Notes: a model not told the origin generated them from the sequence alone. A stretch of 64,000 nt of DNA from Girardinichthys multiradiatus (GCF_021462225.1 NC_061806.1:24076144-24140143), one strand, 5' to 3'; counted from the first letter of the stretch, positions 37,438 to 50,040 are shown. Translations and numbers: made by a program.

Positions 37438-38490
37438 ACTGTGCCTGTCTCCGTCCCTACCAGGAGACAAGTACAGGTCATATTTACATTATGTCAGTCA
37501 AAACTACAGTTTGCAAAAGCAGGATATCCTAAATAACCTTCAGTTTTCTTCTTTTAGTTTTTTTTCCCCCCAATCATAAACCTTTGGCTAATAGCACCAC
37601 GGGAGCCTGCAGTCATTGTCACATTCATCTGAACAAAAGCTGTTGCTTTAAAGGGCCTCCACATTTCAGTGAAATACAACCTGATACAGCACCTTACCGC
37701 TGGCTCTCTGCTCTTTTCCTGTTTTATTAATGCAACCACACGCCTTTTCAAGTCCATAGAGAGTTGTGAATAAAAGAGGGGACCTGTTTCAAGTTTCTCC
37801 AGCTCGACAATGGGTTTTGGTCAGGTTGCATAGCCATATTGTAATCTGTTCTTATGCAGCGTGCTGACTACTCTAAATCAGCTTGTTCTTAAACAATGTG
37901 GAGGCCCATTTGGACTTAATTTAGAAAAAAAAAAAAGCCCGGCTCAAATTTTGGATGAATCACTGGAAGGATTTATCTCTACCAGGAGCATGGTTTTTAA
38001 AAGATTGATTCAGAGTTAACTCCAAGATTAAGTAAATCACAAATTTCCCCATAGTAAAAAACCAATCTGAGATTTGGCTTTAATGAGTTTAATCATTAAA
38101 AGCAGCAGTGACAGCATACCTCCTGTCAGGTTCTTAAAAGCTGAAATTACAAAAAATCTCTTAAATATTCCTTAAACAGCTAACTATCAAGTAAGCACAC
38201 TTTGGTTTGTTTTTTCTCAAAATTCAGAATATCTAAAGACATATTTATTTTGTATTTTAATGCAAGAACTTTTTCTTCTGACAGTAAATCCCCTCATTGA
38301 GTTTTACAGATGCAATGCCATTACTTCATGGAGTTCAGAAACATGTATTACTCACTGAAAGAGCGCCATCTTGTGTCGATAAAAACAACTACTCTCACAT
38401 GAAGAATTAGAACAAGGCTATTTCTCACAGGTCAGTGAAAAACCAACAAAAATGCATTTAGTTTTTTGGTGAGCACATGTACATACATAT

Positions 38491-38530
<40 letters not shown>

Positions 38531-38628
38531 GTTTTTCTGAATGTGCAAAGTAAAATTATTTGGCCCTCTTCCTCTTTCTTCTCTCCTATGATGAATTAGA
38601 ATGATTAGTGGCTTCTTTATGTAGTAAA
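37438..38628. other. Intergenic, RBM24 to STMND1
   Basis: AT-rich. It probably includes the STMND1 3'UTR just left of 38,629. A TA dinucleotide repeat lies at about 38,497-38,532. No further gene recognised. Confidence 0.5.
38497..38532. repeat. TA microsatellite
   Basis: Run of TATA units bordered by ACATACATATG and GTATATATG, about 100 bp downstream of the STMND1 stop codon. Confidence 0.9.
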
Positions 38629-41207
38629 CTAAAATGTTTCGTCTTTGTCCTCTGCATGTTGGAAGCTAGAATCAGTATCTAGCTCTTCTGAAGCTGCAAG
38701 GAGCTCGTCTGCCCTCAGCTCCTCAACTTGAGTCACCTCTTCTTCCTTCATCTCGCTTTCCTCTGCACCTCCCTCTTGACAATCTCCACACTCTCCCCCC
38801 TCCTCTGCTCCTTGCCTCCTGTTTTTCCCCTTGTGTTTTGCCTCCTGCCACTCCCTGTTGTCTCCTCCAGTCTCTATAACCCACTCTCCTCCCACTGCTG
38901 CTCTGTGTGGGATCTGGCTGTGGAGCGCCGAAGCTGGAGATGGTCTGCTGATTGTTAGAAGATTTAGTGACTCCACAGGACTCAAGATTGAATCTGCACC
39001 CTCCTCCATGCTGGAGACGGGAGCAGGCCAACGACCTCGTGCTGTGTTTGTCCTTAAACGTGTCTTCAACTCATCTTGCTTGACCTTAAAGGCGATGGAA
39101 GAAACAAATATTTATGTGAGAGAGAAACGCAAAAAATGAACTCTTGTCATGTTAGAACCACGAAGTTTGATGTATTTCATGAAGTGGCAGGAAAAGGATG
39201 CATGGCTTTATAATTTTTTCAAAGAAAAATTTGTAAAGCATGGCATTGTTTTATACAGCTCCCTTCATGCTGAAAGCTCTGAACAAACATCATCATTAAG
39301 ACCAAAGAAAACAGCAACAGATTGGGGATCAAGTTGTGGAGACATCTAAAGCAGCGTTAGCCTATCAAACAATATCATACCATCTCAGAGAGCACTGTTC
39401 AATCTATTAACTGAAAATAAAAAGAGTGCAACTGCAACACAACTGCAAACATAACATGGACGTCTGTCTTACATCAAGAAATACCCAGCCAAACTATGGT
39501 GACTCTGCAGGAGCTGCAGAGATCCAAAGCTCAGGTGAATAAATCTGGTTCCAGGGAAAATATAAGCTGTACTGTCCATAAATCTGGCATATATAGTAGA
39601 ATGACCAGAGGAATGTCACTCAATGTTGCATTTGTAATCTACCACAAGCAATTAAGAGGCCACAGCAAACAAGTTGGATAAGATGCTCTGGTCAGATAAA
39701 ACAAAATGAGAACTTTTTGGTCTACATGCCAAATGCTATGTGCAGAGGAGAACTAACGCTGCACATCAACCTGAACGCACCATCCTAACAGTAGAACCTA
39801 GTTATGCTGAGAGGATATTTTTCTTCAACAGCTAGTTAGAGTTTATTGAAACGTTTATGGAGATAAATACAGGTGGAAAACCGCTGTAGAGGCTGAAAAA
39901 GACTTGAAACTAGGGTGGAGGTTCACCGTCCACTCAAAGTCTGGACCTAAATCCAACTGAGAGTCTGTGGTAAAACGTGAAAATGTCACAGACTCTAATC
40001 CAATCTCTCCATCTCAGTCTGTAGTAGTGCAAAGTTGGTAGGGACTTTCAAAGACTTGTAACTGTAATTGCTTCAAAGGGTGGTAAGTATTAAGTCAGGT
40101 ACACTTTCAGACTTTTATTAAGGAAACATTTTAAAGCCATCTATCCTTTTGTTGACACTTCACAATTATGGGCTACATAAGGTCCTTATAAAATACATTC
40201 AAGTTTGTGGTTGTAATGTGGCAACATTGCAAGGCACCATACAGTCTCTACCTTGCGTCTCTCCTCAACCAGCCTCATTTTCTCATCAAACTCTTCTCTG
40301 CTGTGGCTTTGAGCCTTTTTGGCCTTCAGTGACTCCAGTCTGGCAGGAGGTCTTCTTATGACACCTCTGGATTCATCCTCATAAGAAAAACACATATTTT
40401 CAATACATTTACTTTAGCTGCAACAATGCAATTTTAACTAATTAGTTTATTTCAAAATACTGTATCTTTTTATCTCTTTATGCACACAGATGTGGTGTTT
40501 CACGGCATGTTGCTGAAGTAAGGTCTGATGCATTTAGAAAGTGTGTCAAAATCTATTAAATAAAGGTAACTCTTTATTTAACAGATACTACCATTTCTTA
40601 TCCTGGAATTTGTGGTTTCTAAGTTTCAAATTAACTCTAAATTTTCATTGGCCATAGCCTTTATTCACTTTCATTTACTAGAGAGTTGGTGAGGAGCAGA
40701 AAAGATCTTGATTATAAAGTCTGACATGATGGAGGACATAGAAAAGGGGATTAAAAGCAGGCAAGATGAAACTTTTTGTGAGCTACTGTATTTATATAAA
40801 AACCTGAGAGCTTTTGAGCACAATATATATATATGTATTTTGGCCTTAAATCAAGACAACAACAAAAAATGAAACATTAAAAACTTTAGCCTTTGTTAAC
40901 AAAATCATTTTTAACATTTTATCATTTAAGCAGAAGATATGTGACAACATGAAGTAGGCCAAAGGGTCAGAATTGTAACACCCCTTAGCCCCTTCTGAAG
41001 AAATTCAACAACAGATGAGAATTATATGATTAAAAACCTTAATACATAGGTGTAGTAATAGTCGATGGTTCTATTTTAGATTTTGAATGTAAATTTGAGG
41101 AAACAGAAATGTTTCTGTTTTTGTATATACTTTAAACTGAATTTAGCTATCACAGTGAGACTCTGTTTAGATCCATTCAAATCGTGCTGTTGTATCCCAG
41201 TTTCCAA

Positions 41208-41239
<32 letters not shown>

Positions 41240-43317
41240 TATTTGATATCAAATTAGTATTTAAGATCAAAGGTTTATTCTTTTAATTGATCAGTATTTA
41301 AGCTCCAGATGTATCAAAACTAAATTCTAGCTCTATTATTAAAATAGTTCATTATTGATCTCTTTAGCCAGAGAAAATGAGGCGCTCACCATGATGCAGT
41401 AGGCAGCTCCGCTGTCTTTGCTCCGGCTCTGTCCCACTGGGATGATGCCCTGACTCCAAAGCTCCTTCAGTATCTCGGTGGACTTGGGTCGCCTCTGAAC
41501 TGGGACGTCACCATGCAGCAAGCCCGACACAGCGTCTAAAGTAAAATTAGTTACAGACGGGATTTTTCCCCCCTGCTATTTAATGAAATACTTTCATTAG
41601 CTTGTTTGGAGCTCATATTCACCATTCGGTGCAGCTCTGTCAACCTCACGTTCTCTGAGGCTCTCAGACGACAGAGGAGGGAGTTTATCGGGCATTGCTC
41701 CAGGTAACACCAGAAGGTCTCTGTTTTCCATCATGACCCCGCTGTCCTTGGTCCCTTTTGACCCCGCTGAGTCGCCACGTCCGCGGGGTTTACTCCCTGC
41801 TTCATCCTGACACAAAAGAGACACAGAGAGAGCGCAGGACATTGCTAAATTCAAATAGTTGTCAATCAAAGTAAAGGTTTAAATGGTTCGGCTTCTTTTC
41901 TCTAGAAAAAGAATAATACTTTATTCCCATATTCTCTTGACACATATATATAGATAAATAAAATAAATATGCTATACTTACTTAACAACACTTTATTTGT
42001 TTTTGACAGTAATTACATGTATACTTATAATAATTGAAGTCTATGTTGTGACTCTTGCACAACATAGACTGCTGATGTCTAGTGAATTCAATCAGATCAA
42101 CAACCCGTTAGTTGTGCTTTAGGTCTCATATTTGAAAAATTATACGTACAGTAAATGTAGGTGAATACTAATACAGCTTTTCCAAAAAATATTGGCAGCT
42201 AAATTATTCACTGGAATTATCCTTCTTCAGGCAGTAGCACATTCTGATTTTTAACATTAAATTAATGCTATCCTGAAAAAAAATGTATTTATGTTTGCAT
42301 GTAAGGAAAAGTATCAGGGGGGGAAATTGTCTTCCTCATCTCAATAAGAAAGCACTCAGTATTTAACTGGTGAAATCTGCCGTTTCATGTCACAGAATTA
42401 ATCATTAACATATTTGTGCTTAATGCCTTATTGGGCCTTATTGCATGTTATTGTCCCTGCATATGTAATTTTAATGAACCATTGATAAAACTTAAGTAAA
42501 ATGAAATTACTAGTTCAACCGCTTTAGCTATAAAAAATGCAGAATGAAATTTCATGTCTAACTGAATTAATGATGCTTGATTATTTTTATAATTTGCTCC
42601 TCATATCTCCCTTTATTCCATTTTAATACCCAGAATTACATTTAAGATCTCCAAGGAGTTTAAACAAAAGACGTTTTGATGAGTCACAAATCATGAAAAT
42701 ACACAGTTAAGTATAAATCCATGTTGCTTTTAGTCAAACCAGTTGAACTGGACCAGCTTTCATGGGGCAACACATGCCCAGAGCATGATGCCGCCACCAC
42801 CATGTTTCATTGTGTGGGTGGGATTAATGTCATTCACAGGAGAAGATAATTTCAGTTCAGCCAGAATGTATTCAAACTATTACCCTAAGCAATTTAATTA
42901 ATTAATTCTACCAAATCATCGCAACTGAAACAACTACAAGAACCTATAAGCAGAAAATAAAATGAAAACTAATACAAAGGATCAGCCACTGATTTTGTAG
43001 CTAACATAAAGTAAAGTTGAAGTAATTTTCATGTGAGGCAGTATTATTATAGGCTACTATTTTTTATTTGATTTAATACACATTTTACGGGGTAAAGTGG
43101 GCTACAGATAAGTGGGACCATCTTTTTTTACGGCAACAGCTGGGAGACAACAACACTACTCAAAAAACTGACACTTTCAACACATCTGTCGCCCATTTCC
43201 TCCAGAGTTTCATCCGCTTAAAGCAGCTGGATAAGGGACGCCCGAACCTACCTCGTCCTGCAGGCTCGCCTCCGTCAGCGGGTGGACCGCGGTGTTTGAG
43301 GAGCTTGAACATCCCAT
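38629..43317 (-). CDS. stmnd1: Stathmin domain-containing protein 1, complete coding sequence
   Basis: STMND1 is a poorly studied stathmin-like protein that likely binds tubulin at membranes. Five exons: 43,317-43,252, 41,806-41,623, 41,535-41,390, 40,377-40,252 and 39,084-38,629 (stop TAG). Phases agree throughout and give 325 residues. Exon 1 encodes MGCSSSSNT, a clear N-myristoylation signal (Gly2) with Cys3 available for palmitoylation. Exon 3 has STEILKELWSQGIIP, exon 4 has RRPPARLESLKAKK then a charged helix ending EERRK, and exon 5 continues it with VKQDELKTRLRTNT; together these form the stathmin-like region. The C-terminal 120 or so residues are very acidic and probably disordered. 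Intron 4 is almost wholly a Tc1 relic. Its position next to RBM24 matches human synteny. Family assignment is from remembered similarity plus synteny. Confidence 0.88.
39135..40239 (+). mobile_element. Tc1-like relic filling STMND1 intron 4
   Basis: Left part ACTCTTGTCATGTTAGAACC, right end TTGCAAGGCACCA followed by TA at 40,240-40,241. The whole Tc1 order lies between (GAAATACCCAGCCAAACTAT, TCTGCAGGAGCTGCAGAGAT, TCTGGTCAGATAAAACAAAA, CAAAGTCTGGACCTAAATCC). Frame broken. It occupies about 1.1 of the 1.17 kb of the intron and ends 12 bp from the exon 4 donor. Confidence 0.85.
41212..41241. repeat. TA microsatellite
   Basis: AT/TA run in the intron between STMND1 exons 3 and 4. Confidence 0.9.
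42725..42835 (-). mobile_element. Short Tc1 fragment in STMND1 intron 1
   Basis: The plus strand has CAGAGCATGATGCCGCCACC followed by ACCATGTTTCATTGTGTGGG, the reverse complement of the conserved VKHGGG-type Tc1 segment. Nothing else of the element is left. Confidence 0.65.
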
Positions 43318-43905
43318 TTTTGACTCAAACCCACGTTTCGAGGTCCAAGTCATAAACGGCCAGGTTAGCAATGCCTCTGTGTCGTTTTTTTTTTTTACCC
43401 CTCCAGTTTGTATAAAACGACCCGTAGCCTATCGTCTTGCATACCTTCACTCAGTTTCAATGACCCGGTCCGTTGCTAGGGCCCGTTGCTACAACTAATC
43501 TGACCCGGTTAATATCCAGAAACAAACAGAGATCACCCAGTAAAAAACCTCTGGTAATACACGTAAATACTGCAGGTTAAACCTTTGTGGAGCTCAATGA
43601 GAAATATTAATTTTGAAAAAAACGTTTTAACTGAAAACAAATGAGTTGAAACAATTTGTTGATCTTTGAATGTTAAAACAAAATCATTTAAAATTTAAAT
43701 AAATGGCCTAATTGACTTGGTTAACAAAGAAAATGCACTTTTACTTGCTGCTTGATATTACTATTTCATTTAAAGAATCATTGTTTTTCCGTGTTAAGGA
43801 CGTGAACATTTTCAGCAATGGTTTTTAGTTTGTTTCAGTTCACAAGAGAGGGCCAAGTCAACAGGTTTTTGACAGATATTTACACTTGGATGATAAAATG
43901 GCCAC

Positions 43906-44749
43906 TGTCATATGTTGAGATTTTTGTTGTGGACCAAAGTGCAGATGCAGGCGAGGAGTCGGCATGGCGAGGCAGAACGATGATTTATTTAAATCAAAAC
44001 AAAGGCTAAACTCACAGGTAGGCAGGCAGGATGAAAACAGAGAGTTTAGGAGTCCAGGTCTAACAGAGCACAAGAAACGAAGGGAACTTGGCGCAGGGAA
44101 GGTGACGCAACAAACCAGCCTTGAACACAAGAACCAAACTAACTAATATACAGAACGAGGACAAAGGCGGGTAATTGAGAAACAGGGAACAGGTGTGCCA
44201 AGGAGGCAGAAGGGACAGGTGGAAACAATAAAGAGAAACATAGACCTAAGCAGAACAATAGACTAAAATAAAATAACCAAAACATTAAGAAATCTAGAAT
44301 AACCAAGAGGTAAAGGAAACAGAGGAACTGGAAGGAACAGAAGAACAACAAGAACCTAAGGTCTAAGCAAAAGGAGACCATAAAGAAACCCTGACTACAA
44401 AAGAAAACACTGATAGAACAAACTGAGAATGAAGCAGAGGAAATGAGGACTAGAATAAAAGTAAACAGTAACTAAAGCTAACCTATCAAAGGAGGGACTG
44501 GAGAATAAAGATACATTAGAGGAAACAGAGCTAAGAGGGACAATGAATGTAAAGGGGACAAAAACTGAGTAATTAACAACTAAAAGAGGAAAACTAATGA
44601 CGAGAGGAGAACACACTGGGAGGCAAAAGGAAACCAGAATTGTCAGAACACAGAAAGCAATAAACATGAATACAAACCCTCAAACAAAAAACATCTAGCA
44701 AAACAAAACACAAAACCACAAACAAAGTCAAAAATGTCACATCCTGACA
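43906..44749 (-). mobile_element. Solo LTR (844 bp) between STMND1 and the tektin-like gene
   Basis: Read on the minus strand it starts TGTCAGGATGTGACATTTTT and ends CATATGACA. The flanking 5-bp sites are GCCAC (43,901-43,905) and GCTAC (44,750-44,754), one mismatch apart. A minus-strand AATAAA occurs near 43,980. The T-rich interior resembles the other LTRs but it is a different family. No internal genes. Confidence 0.6.
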
Positions 44750-45139
44750 GCTACATTCTAACTTATTTATTTCAATAATTTGTGTTGGCTCATTGTTTAA
44801 AAATTTGCTCCAATCACAAATTACTTCAAATACTACACTGTAAAAAAACAACTTACATTTTTTGGGATGAAATCCTATTTTCAGTTGTGAAAACCTGAAA
44901 AACTAAGTGTGACATGATAGGGAAACTATCTTAAGTCAGTCCAGTAGTTCTGATCTTTAACATTATTTAGTGAGTTATCCGTACTTATATCTTTTAATGG
45001 AGGTCCTTGCAATGGGTGAAAGTTCTAACTTTCGTACTTTTGTTGTGAAACGCAGGCAAAACAATTTTTAGTTAGAGGCTAAGTGTTGCTGTAATGTTCA
45101 ATTTTAACAATAAAAATACTGCTAAAGAAATGGTGTGAA

Positions 45140-45186
45140 ATTTCATTGTACTTTCTGTACAATGACAATAAAGCTTCCTGTTTATT
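45140..45186 (+). repeat. LINE-type 3' tail fragment
   Basis: TTTCTGTACAATGACAATAA then AGCTTCCTG is a common teleost non-LTR 3' tail. Only the tail is visible. Confidence 0.45.
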
Positions 45187-45229
45187 TAGTTAAGTCATCA
45201 GTATTCAGGACCTTTAACTGTTAGATGGT

Positions 45230-45475
45230 GGCCTAGTAGTTAGAGAGCTCCGGGTCGCTGAGCAAGACCCTTAAGCACATAATGGTTCCTGGGCACCACT
45301 GGTGTGTGCAGCCCATGCTCCCTGGAAAAAAAAAGGATGGGTTAAAATGCAGAGGACGAAATTCCCCACTAAGGGACAATAATGGACAAAATGTGACAAA
45401 ATATGAGCTATAACAACATTTAATTTCCCTTTGGGATTAATAAAGTAGTTTTGAATTGAATTGAAAAATATTAAA
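45230..45475 (+). repeat. tRNA-derived SINE
   Basis: GGCCTAGTAGTTAGAGAGCT is an A-box-like start, followed by GGGTCGCTGAGCAAGACCCT, AATGCAGAGGACGAAATTCC and a tail TGGGATTAATAAAGTAG with TTGAATTGAATTG. It is a dispersed teleost SINE. The B box is decayed. Confidence 0.65.
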
Positions 45476-46077
45476 AAACATAATTTTAAGTGAGACATTT
45501 TAGATTTGTCACTGCTACTTTTATATAAACTGGAAAAAAATCAGGATTCAATGTTCTTACAGACTAAAGTTTTAATTCTTTTAGTAACTGCATGAGTTAC
45601 AAAAACATAGAAATCAAAGTTTGGCAAACTCAAAAGTAAAACTTAAGTGGTTAAGTTTAAGACATAAACTTAAAAATGGCCTGAAGTTTGATCCCTTAGA
45701 ATTTTTGTGTTCTGCTAACTTTTCTGTTTTTCAAGGTGTAACTGTGTAGAAGTTACTTTCATTTGTTTACTGAATCCATATTTATCTTCTGTTTTTCAAG
45801 TACCAGAACCAAAGTAAAGCCAGTTTATGTAGCAAAGTATAACTCACTTTTTTTTTTACACATGACTAAGGCAGAAATACATAAGAAAGCAGAATATGTG
45901 AGAGGCCCGATGAACCCTTGATTTTAAAAAGGTTATGTCTACAGCTGCACTCTTTAACACTCTTCATATTCACATCATTTAAACTCATCTCAGTTTGATC
46001 AGAAATATTCAGTTCTTTCTAAAATCAAACAGAGATGGACACTCAATGAAAACAAGTCTGCAAAATGCTGATAGGTG

Positions 46078-46083
46078 TTTTAT
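46078..46083 (-). terminator. Poly(A) signal of the tektin-like gene
   Basis: A minus-strand AATAAA lies 45 bp downstream of the tektin-like stop codon at 46,128. This implies a very short 3'UTR. The position is good but use is not proven. Confidence 0.55.
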
Positions 46084-46127
46084 TGGCAGCGTGGCGTAAA
46101 GAGCACTATAGGTGGCAGCAGATGCAT

Positions 46128-49121
46128 CTACTGCAGGTCAGTGTGAGGGTTGGAGCTGTCAAGGGTTCCACAAAGCCTGGGTTTGTTACTCAGAACCATA
46201 GCTGTATCGACGGCCAGCCGGAAGCTCTGGTGGAAGTTCTGGCACCTCTGCACCACGTCAAGGATTTGAGCATTTCTGGCCAGTTTGTCCTCCACAAAGG
46301 CCAGATGCCTGCGTGCCATGCCCAGGTTCTGCCTGTGAAGGATGGCAACAGGGGGGTCGGTCAGCAGAATGATGGGTCACAGACAGCTAACTGAGGAGGG
46401 GAACTTACTGGGAACGCTGTAGCACCAACTGAAGACCAGCAACCATTGCTGCCAGGTCATGTCTCTCCAGAGTGAGATAGTTGTGGGGCTAAAAGAAGGA
46501 AGAGAGGTTTGTTTCAATTTAAAAGAAGCAAAACAAAACGACACTCAGGCTGTAGCACCTACATGATCAAGGCAGAGCTCAAATCTGGGTCTCTGGTTGA
46601 GGAAGTCCAGAAGGTGGGTGGTCTGATGCAGCCTGCATTCACAGTTGTGAATATAATTGGCCAGTCTCTGTGCACTTTTGGTCAGATCAGAAATCTCATG
46701 GTTGATCTGAAGGTTGTAGGAAAGTCAAAGAATGAATTAATGAATAAGTCTGAGATGGTGTGAGATTGTGTGAAAGGTTTCAGTATACTGACACTCTGTC
46801 TTTCCATATTCAGCTTATCATTGATCTTGGTCAGGTCGTGGATCTTCCTCCTGAGAGATTCCCCGGTGCTGCAGCGTTGGCGCTCGTGGGAATTTTTTTG
46901 CTGCAATTATCAAACAGATTAAAGCACTGCTACATCACAATGAACTTACTGAAGTAATCATTTAGGCTATTTTAATGAGGAATATCCAGGATAAGAAAAT
47001 GCAGCACTCACATCTCTTCATCATTTCCACAAATGTCATGTTAGCGTTTGACTTTTAATGGTCTATTTGAACCGTTCCTTATGCACCAAATGTGACATGT
47101 GCAGAAATTAAAATTTCTGTTTTATATACTCTTAGCAGAATTACTAAAGTTCATTTAAATTGGTTGCCCAACATGGACTCAGACTTCTAAACATAATCAA
47201 CACATTTTCTAAGGGGTCGAGGTTGGGGCTTTTACAGAAGCTTAATGCTACCCTACTTTCCCATTCCATAACAAGTTGCTATGATCGCTTTCCTATTACA
47301 CCTAATTTCAAACATCTAACCCAAATTTTCAGCCTTAGAGGAATGAAAATTGGTTGGAATGATCAGGAACAGTCCAAGAGCCCCCCAGAGTCAAGCCAGC
47401 CATAAACTCAAAGTGACCAGTGTCACTGAAGTAAGCTTAACATTAACATGGACTGAGAGGGTGCTGACCTTCAAATTTGACTCAAAATTGCCTGAAAGCT
47501 TCTCACATGGACAAAGCAAATGCCTTGTGATAAATGTCAAGGACGGTGATGGCAGAATCGTGCTGTGGGGCTGCTTTGCTGCCTTTGGTAGTGCATGAAA
47601 TAACAGTAAAGGATAGCCTTCAAATTCTTCACCTTCAACTCTTCTCAACAACTGGAAGCTGGAAACTTTGACACAACAAGATGATAACCCCAAACAAACA
47701 CCAGAACCCTTTTTGAAATGGATAAAGCAGGCTGAGAATAAGCTTTTTTGGAAATCCTGGGCACAACTACAAATTTCTAGCAAGAATTACAGAAGCTTGT
47801 AGGTGTTTTAAAAGCCAGGCTGTTTCTCAGCAACTTGCTAAGGAACATTTATCTAAAGATTTGGGAGGGTGTGTGTACATATTTAAACCTCCAAGCATGA
47901 CTTTGACCCTGTCTTTGTTAAAAACCATCAAATATGTATGTTTTAACATCATTGTAACCTAAAAAAGCCCAAAAGAATAAGACATTCCTGGCCATATGAC
48001 ATGTATGTAAACTCATGTCTATGACTGCAGATTTGACTTTGTCTTACATTAGCCAGGAGGAACTGCAGGTTTCCCCTCCAGGATGACGAGTCCTTCACAA
48101 GGTTATCAGCTGTCAACTTCAAGGATTGGCAATGAGACAACCACTCCTCGTAGCTCACATGGAGTGATTTGCATGGGGCAGGAAGCAAGCGAGAGCATGG
48201 GGTTTCCTCCTCAAAGGTGATGCATCTGCTGGTGAGTTTGATGGCTTCAACCTTGTCTTGAAAATCCATCAGCAATTGAGAGTGGATTGTCTTCAAAGAG
48301 CTGCAGCAGGAGAACAGAAGTTGTTGCTTATCTTCTTCTTGACTGGTGTCAGTCCGTTTAATTCAGACTTGTCTCTGTATGTCTCACCTTAGTTTGTCGA
48401 GTAGGATAAAGATCTTCTTCTGCAGCACCTCTCCGCTCTCGTTGGACAGCTGCTCCTCTTTCTTCAGCTTGATGAAAACCTGGTCTTGTCTCAGACCCGC
48501 TGAGCACAAGCCGCTGCTGAGAGCCACACAGTCCCTCATAAGCTGACTGTACAGCCGCCTCTCCTGGAGACAGCGCTCTGCCATCTCTTTCATCTGCAGG
48601 TACAATCGACAAATTTACAAGAGGCTCCACTTTGTGTTCAGATTGTTTAATTGCTGATGCATGTACCTGCTCCAAACAGGCGATTTCTCTTTCTACCTGT
48701 TGAATGGCCTCAAATATATATGCCTGCCAATGGCTGACCTCTATGTGGCGAGATTTGAGATGCCCCATGGTGTTGTGAATGGCCAAAGGAACCTGCAGCA
48801 ATAAAAAAGAAAATCACTTGAAATCAGTAAATCTCTGACAAGAATTATGATCAGATGCAAGAAATGTTACAATTTCACAATAATTTAGTCAAATAAAGGT
48901 GTTTAAATTTTTACTACCCAATAAAACACCCTGCTCAGCAGATGCGTTTTACCTGTGAAATATTACTGCCCCACATGGAGAAGAAAAGGTCATCCATCCT
49001 CAGAGCTTGGTCCCTCTGAGGCTGTGCCCTGTTGAATGGCAGACTTTTACTGTCAGACAGGGCAGGAAGTGTCAGTTTACTGCCTGATTTCTGCAGATTG
49101 TCTTCCTCTGCATGATTCTTC
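46128..49121 (-). CDS. Divergent tektin-family protein (first exon not resolved)
   Basis: Tektins are coiled-coil filament proteins inside doublet microtubules of cilia and sperm flagella. Eight exons join with consistent phases: 49,121-48,953, 48,792-48,667, 48,593-48,388, 48,300-48,048, 46,900-46,793, 46,706-46,563, 46,488-46,409 and 46,332-46,128 (stop TAG). They encode about 429 residues, typical of the family. Nearly all of it is heptad-rich helix. The tektin signature nonapeptide, usually RPNVELCRD, appears as RPRFELCLD at the end of the sixth listed exon, followed by a helix like that of other tektins. The first listed exon starts in mid-codon (KNHAEEDN), so a coding exon further right is likely; I could not place it between 49,122 and 50,034. 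Alternatively translation starts at an internal Met (RMDDLFF). It is not clearly TEKT1-5. None of those genes lies in the human 6p22 neighbourhood. Confidence 0.8.
47150..47930 (+). mobile_element. Tc1-like relic, fourth subfamily, in a tektin-like intron
   Basis: Landmarks: TGGGGCTTTTACAGAAGCTT, AAAATTGCCTGAAAGCTTCT, the segment VKDGDGRIVLWGCFAAFGSA, then a DNPKQTPEPF-type segment and TTTGACCCTGTCTTTGTTAA near the end. It belongs to the long Tc1 group with an FG-rich central motif, different from the common copies. Frame broken. Confidence 0.75.
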
Positions 49122-50031
49122 CTATAACATAAAAAAAAAAAAAAACAGAAGATGCACCTAAAACAACTTACTATTACTTGAAAGACTTTGCCAAGAGAAC
49201 ATAGTGAATCTGATTGAAAGTATTCATATTAAATCTGTAAAAAGCAACCCTGTACACTTTTACTCACCACATTTTTTGTTATATGCAAAAAAGTTCAAAT
49301 TGTTGAGTTTAATCGGGTGAATTTAAAAATAAACCAGCTTTCAGTTCAAGTAGAAACAACAGCTTATTCACACAGAGTAGAACATGGAAGCCTCAAACGT
49401 TCTCCAAGGATACACAGTTGAATGTAAACAAAATTAAAATCAAGGAGTGGTATCCAAGATTGTGGCCTCTTTTGTGAAAAATATTAAATAATAACAACTT
49501 GGATTCTGTAAAGAACTACTGTATATTCGTGATTAATTGAAAATTATAGCATTAATGAAACAGTATGGTGCTCATATTACCTAAAATATCTCTTAAACAG
49601 CCTAGAAAAAAATATATGCAGTACAATTTAGCAGAAAAGTGCAATTAAACTCAAGATAAACTAGATTCAAGCTAAGAAAACATTTTTTTCCAACTCCTTT
49701 CAGAGTACCACCCAGATTCACCTAAAGACCCTTGATCCAGCCAAGGTGGCGCACCTATGCATATTTCACACATGGAGAAGGATTGTACCACTACAGATAT
49801 CAAAGGAACCATTGCAAGTCTGTATGAAAACTGGAAATACTGAATAAAAGAAACACTAAAGTTTATGTTTCACTAATTCACTAATCTTAAACTGATTTAC
49901 CTCTGAAAACACAACAACCCAATTTACTCAATGCAGTGTTCGTTTTATACCAACTCAGCAATATTATCTCTGTTCATTGTTTTTTTCTCTACTCATCTTT
50001 TTACTTGCATATCAGAGAATCAGACCCTCAC

Positions 50032-50040
50032 AATATGGCG
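50032..50040 (+). promoter_or_regulatory. YY1-like motif over the start codon of the piggyBac-derived gene
   Basis: The sequence AATATGGCG matches the AAnATGGCG consensus of YY1, which often sits at or just after transcription starts of TATA-less genes. It overlaps the ATG at 50,035. It supports a transcription start just upstream, in the gap between this gene and the oppositely oriented tektin-like gene. A nine-base match can occur by chance. Confidence 0.35.

Noticed and set aside
49740..49770. Candidate first exon of the tektin-like gene (minus strand, starting MCEICIGAPPW)
   Set aside because: The consensus donor gives the wrong phase and the phase-correct donor is weak, so it was left unassigned.
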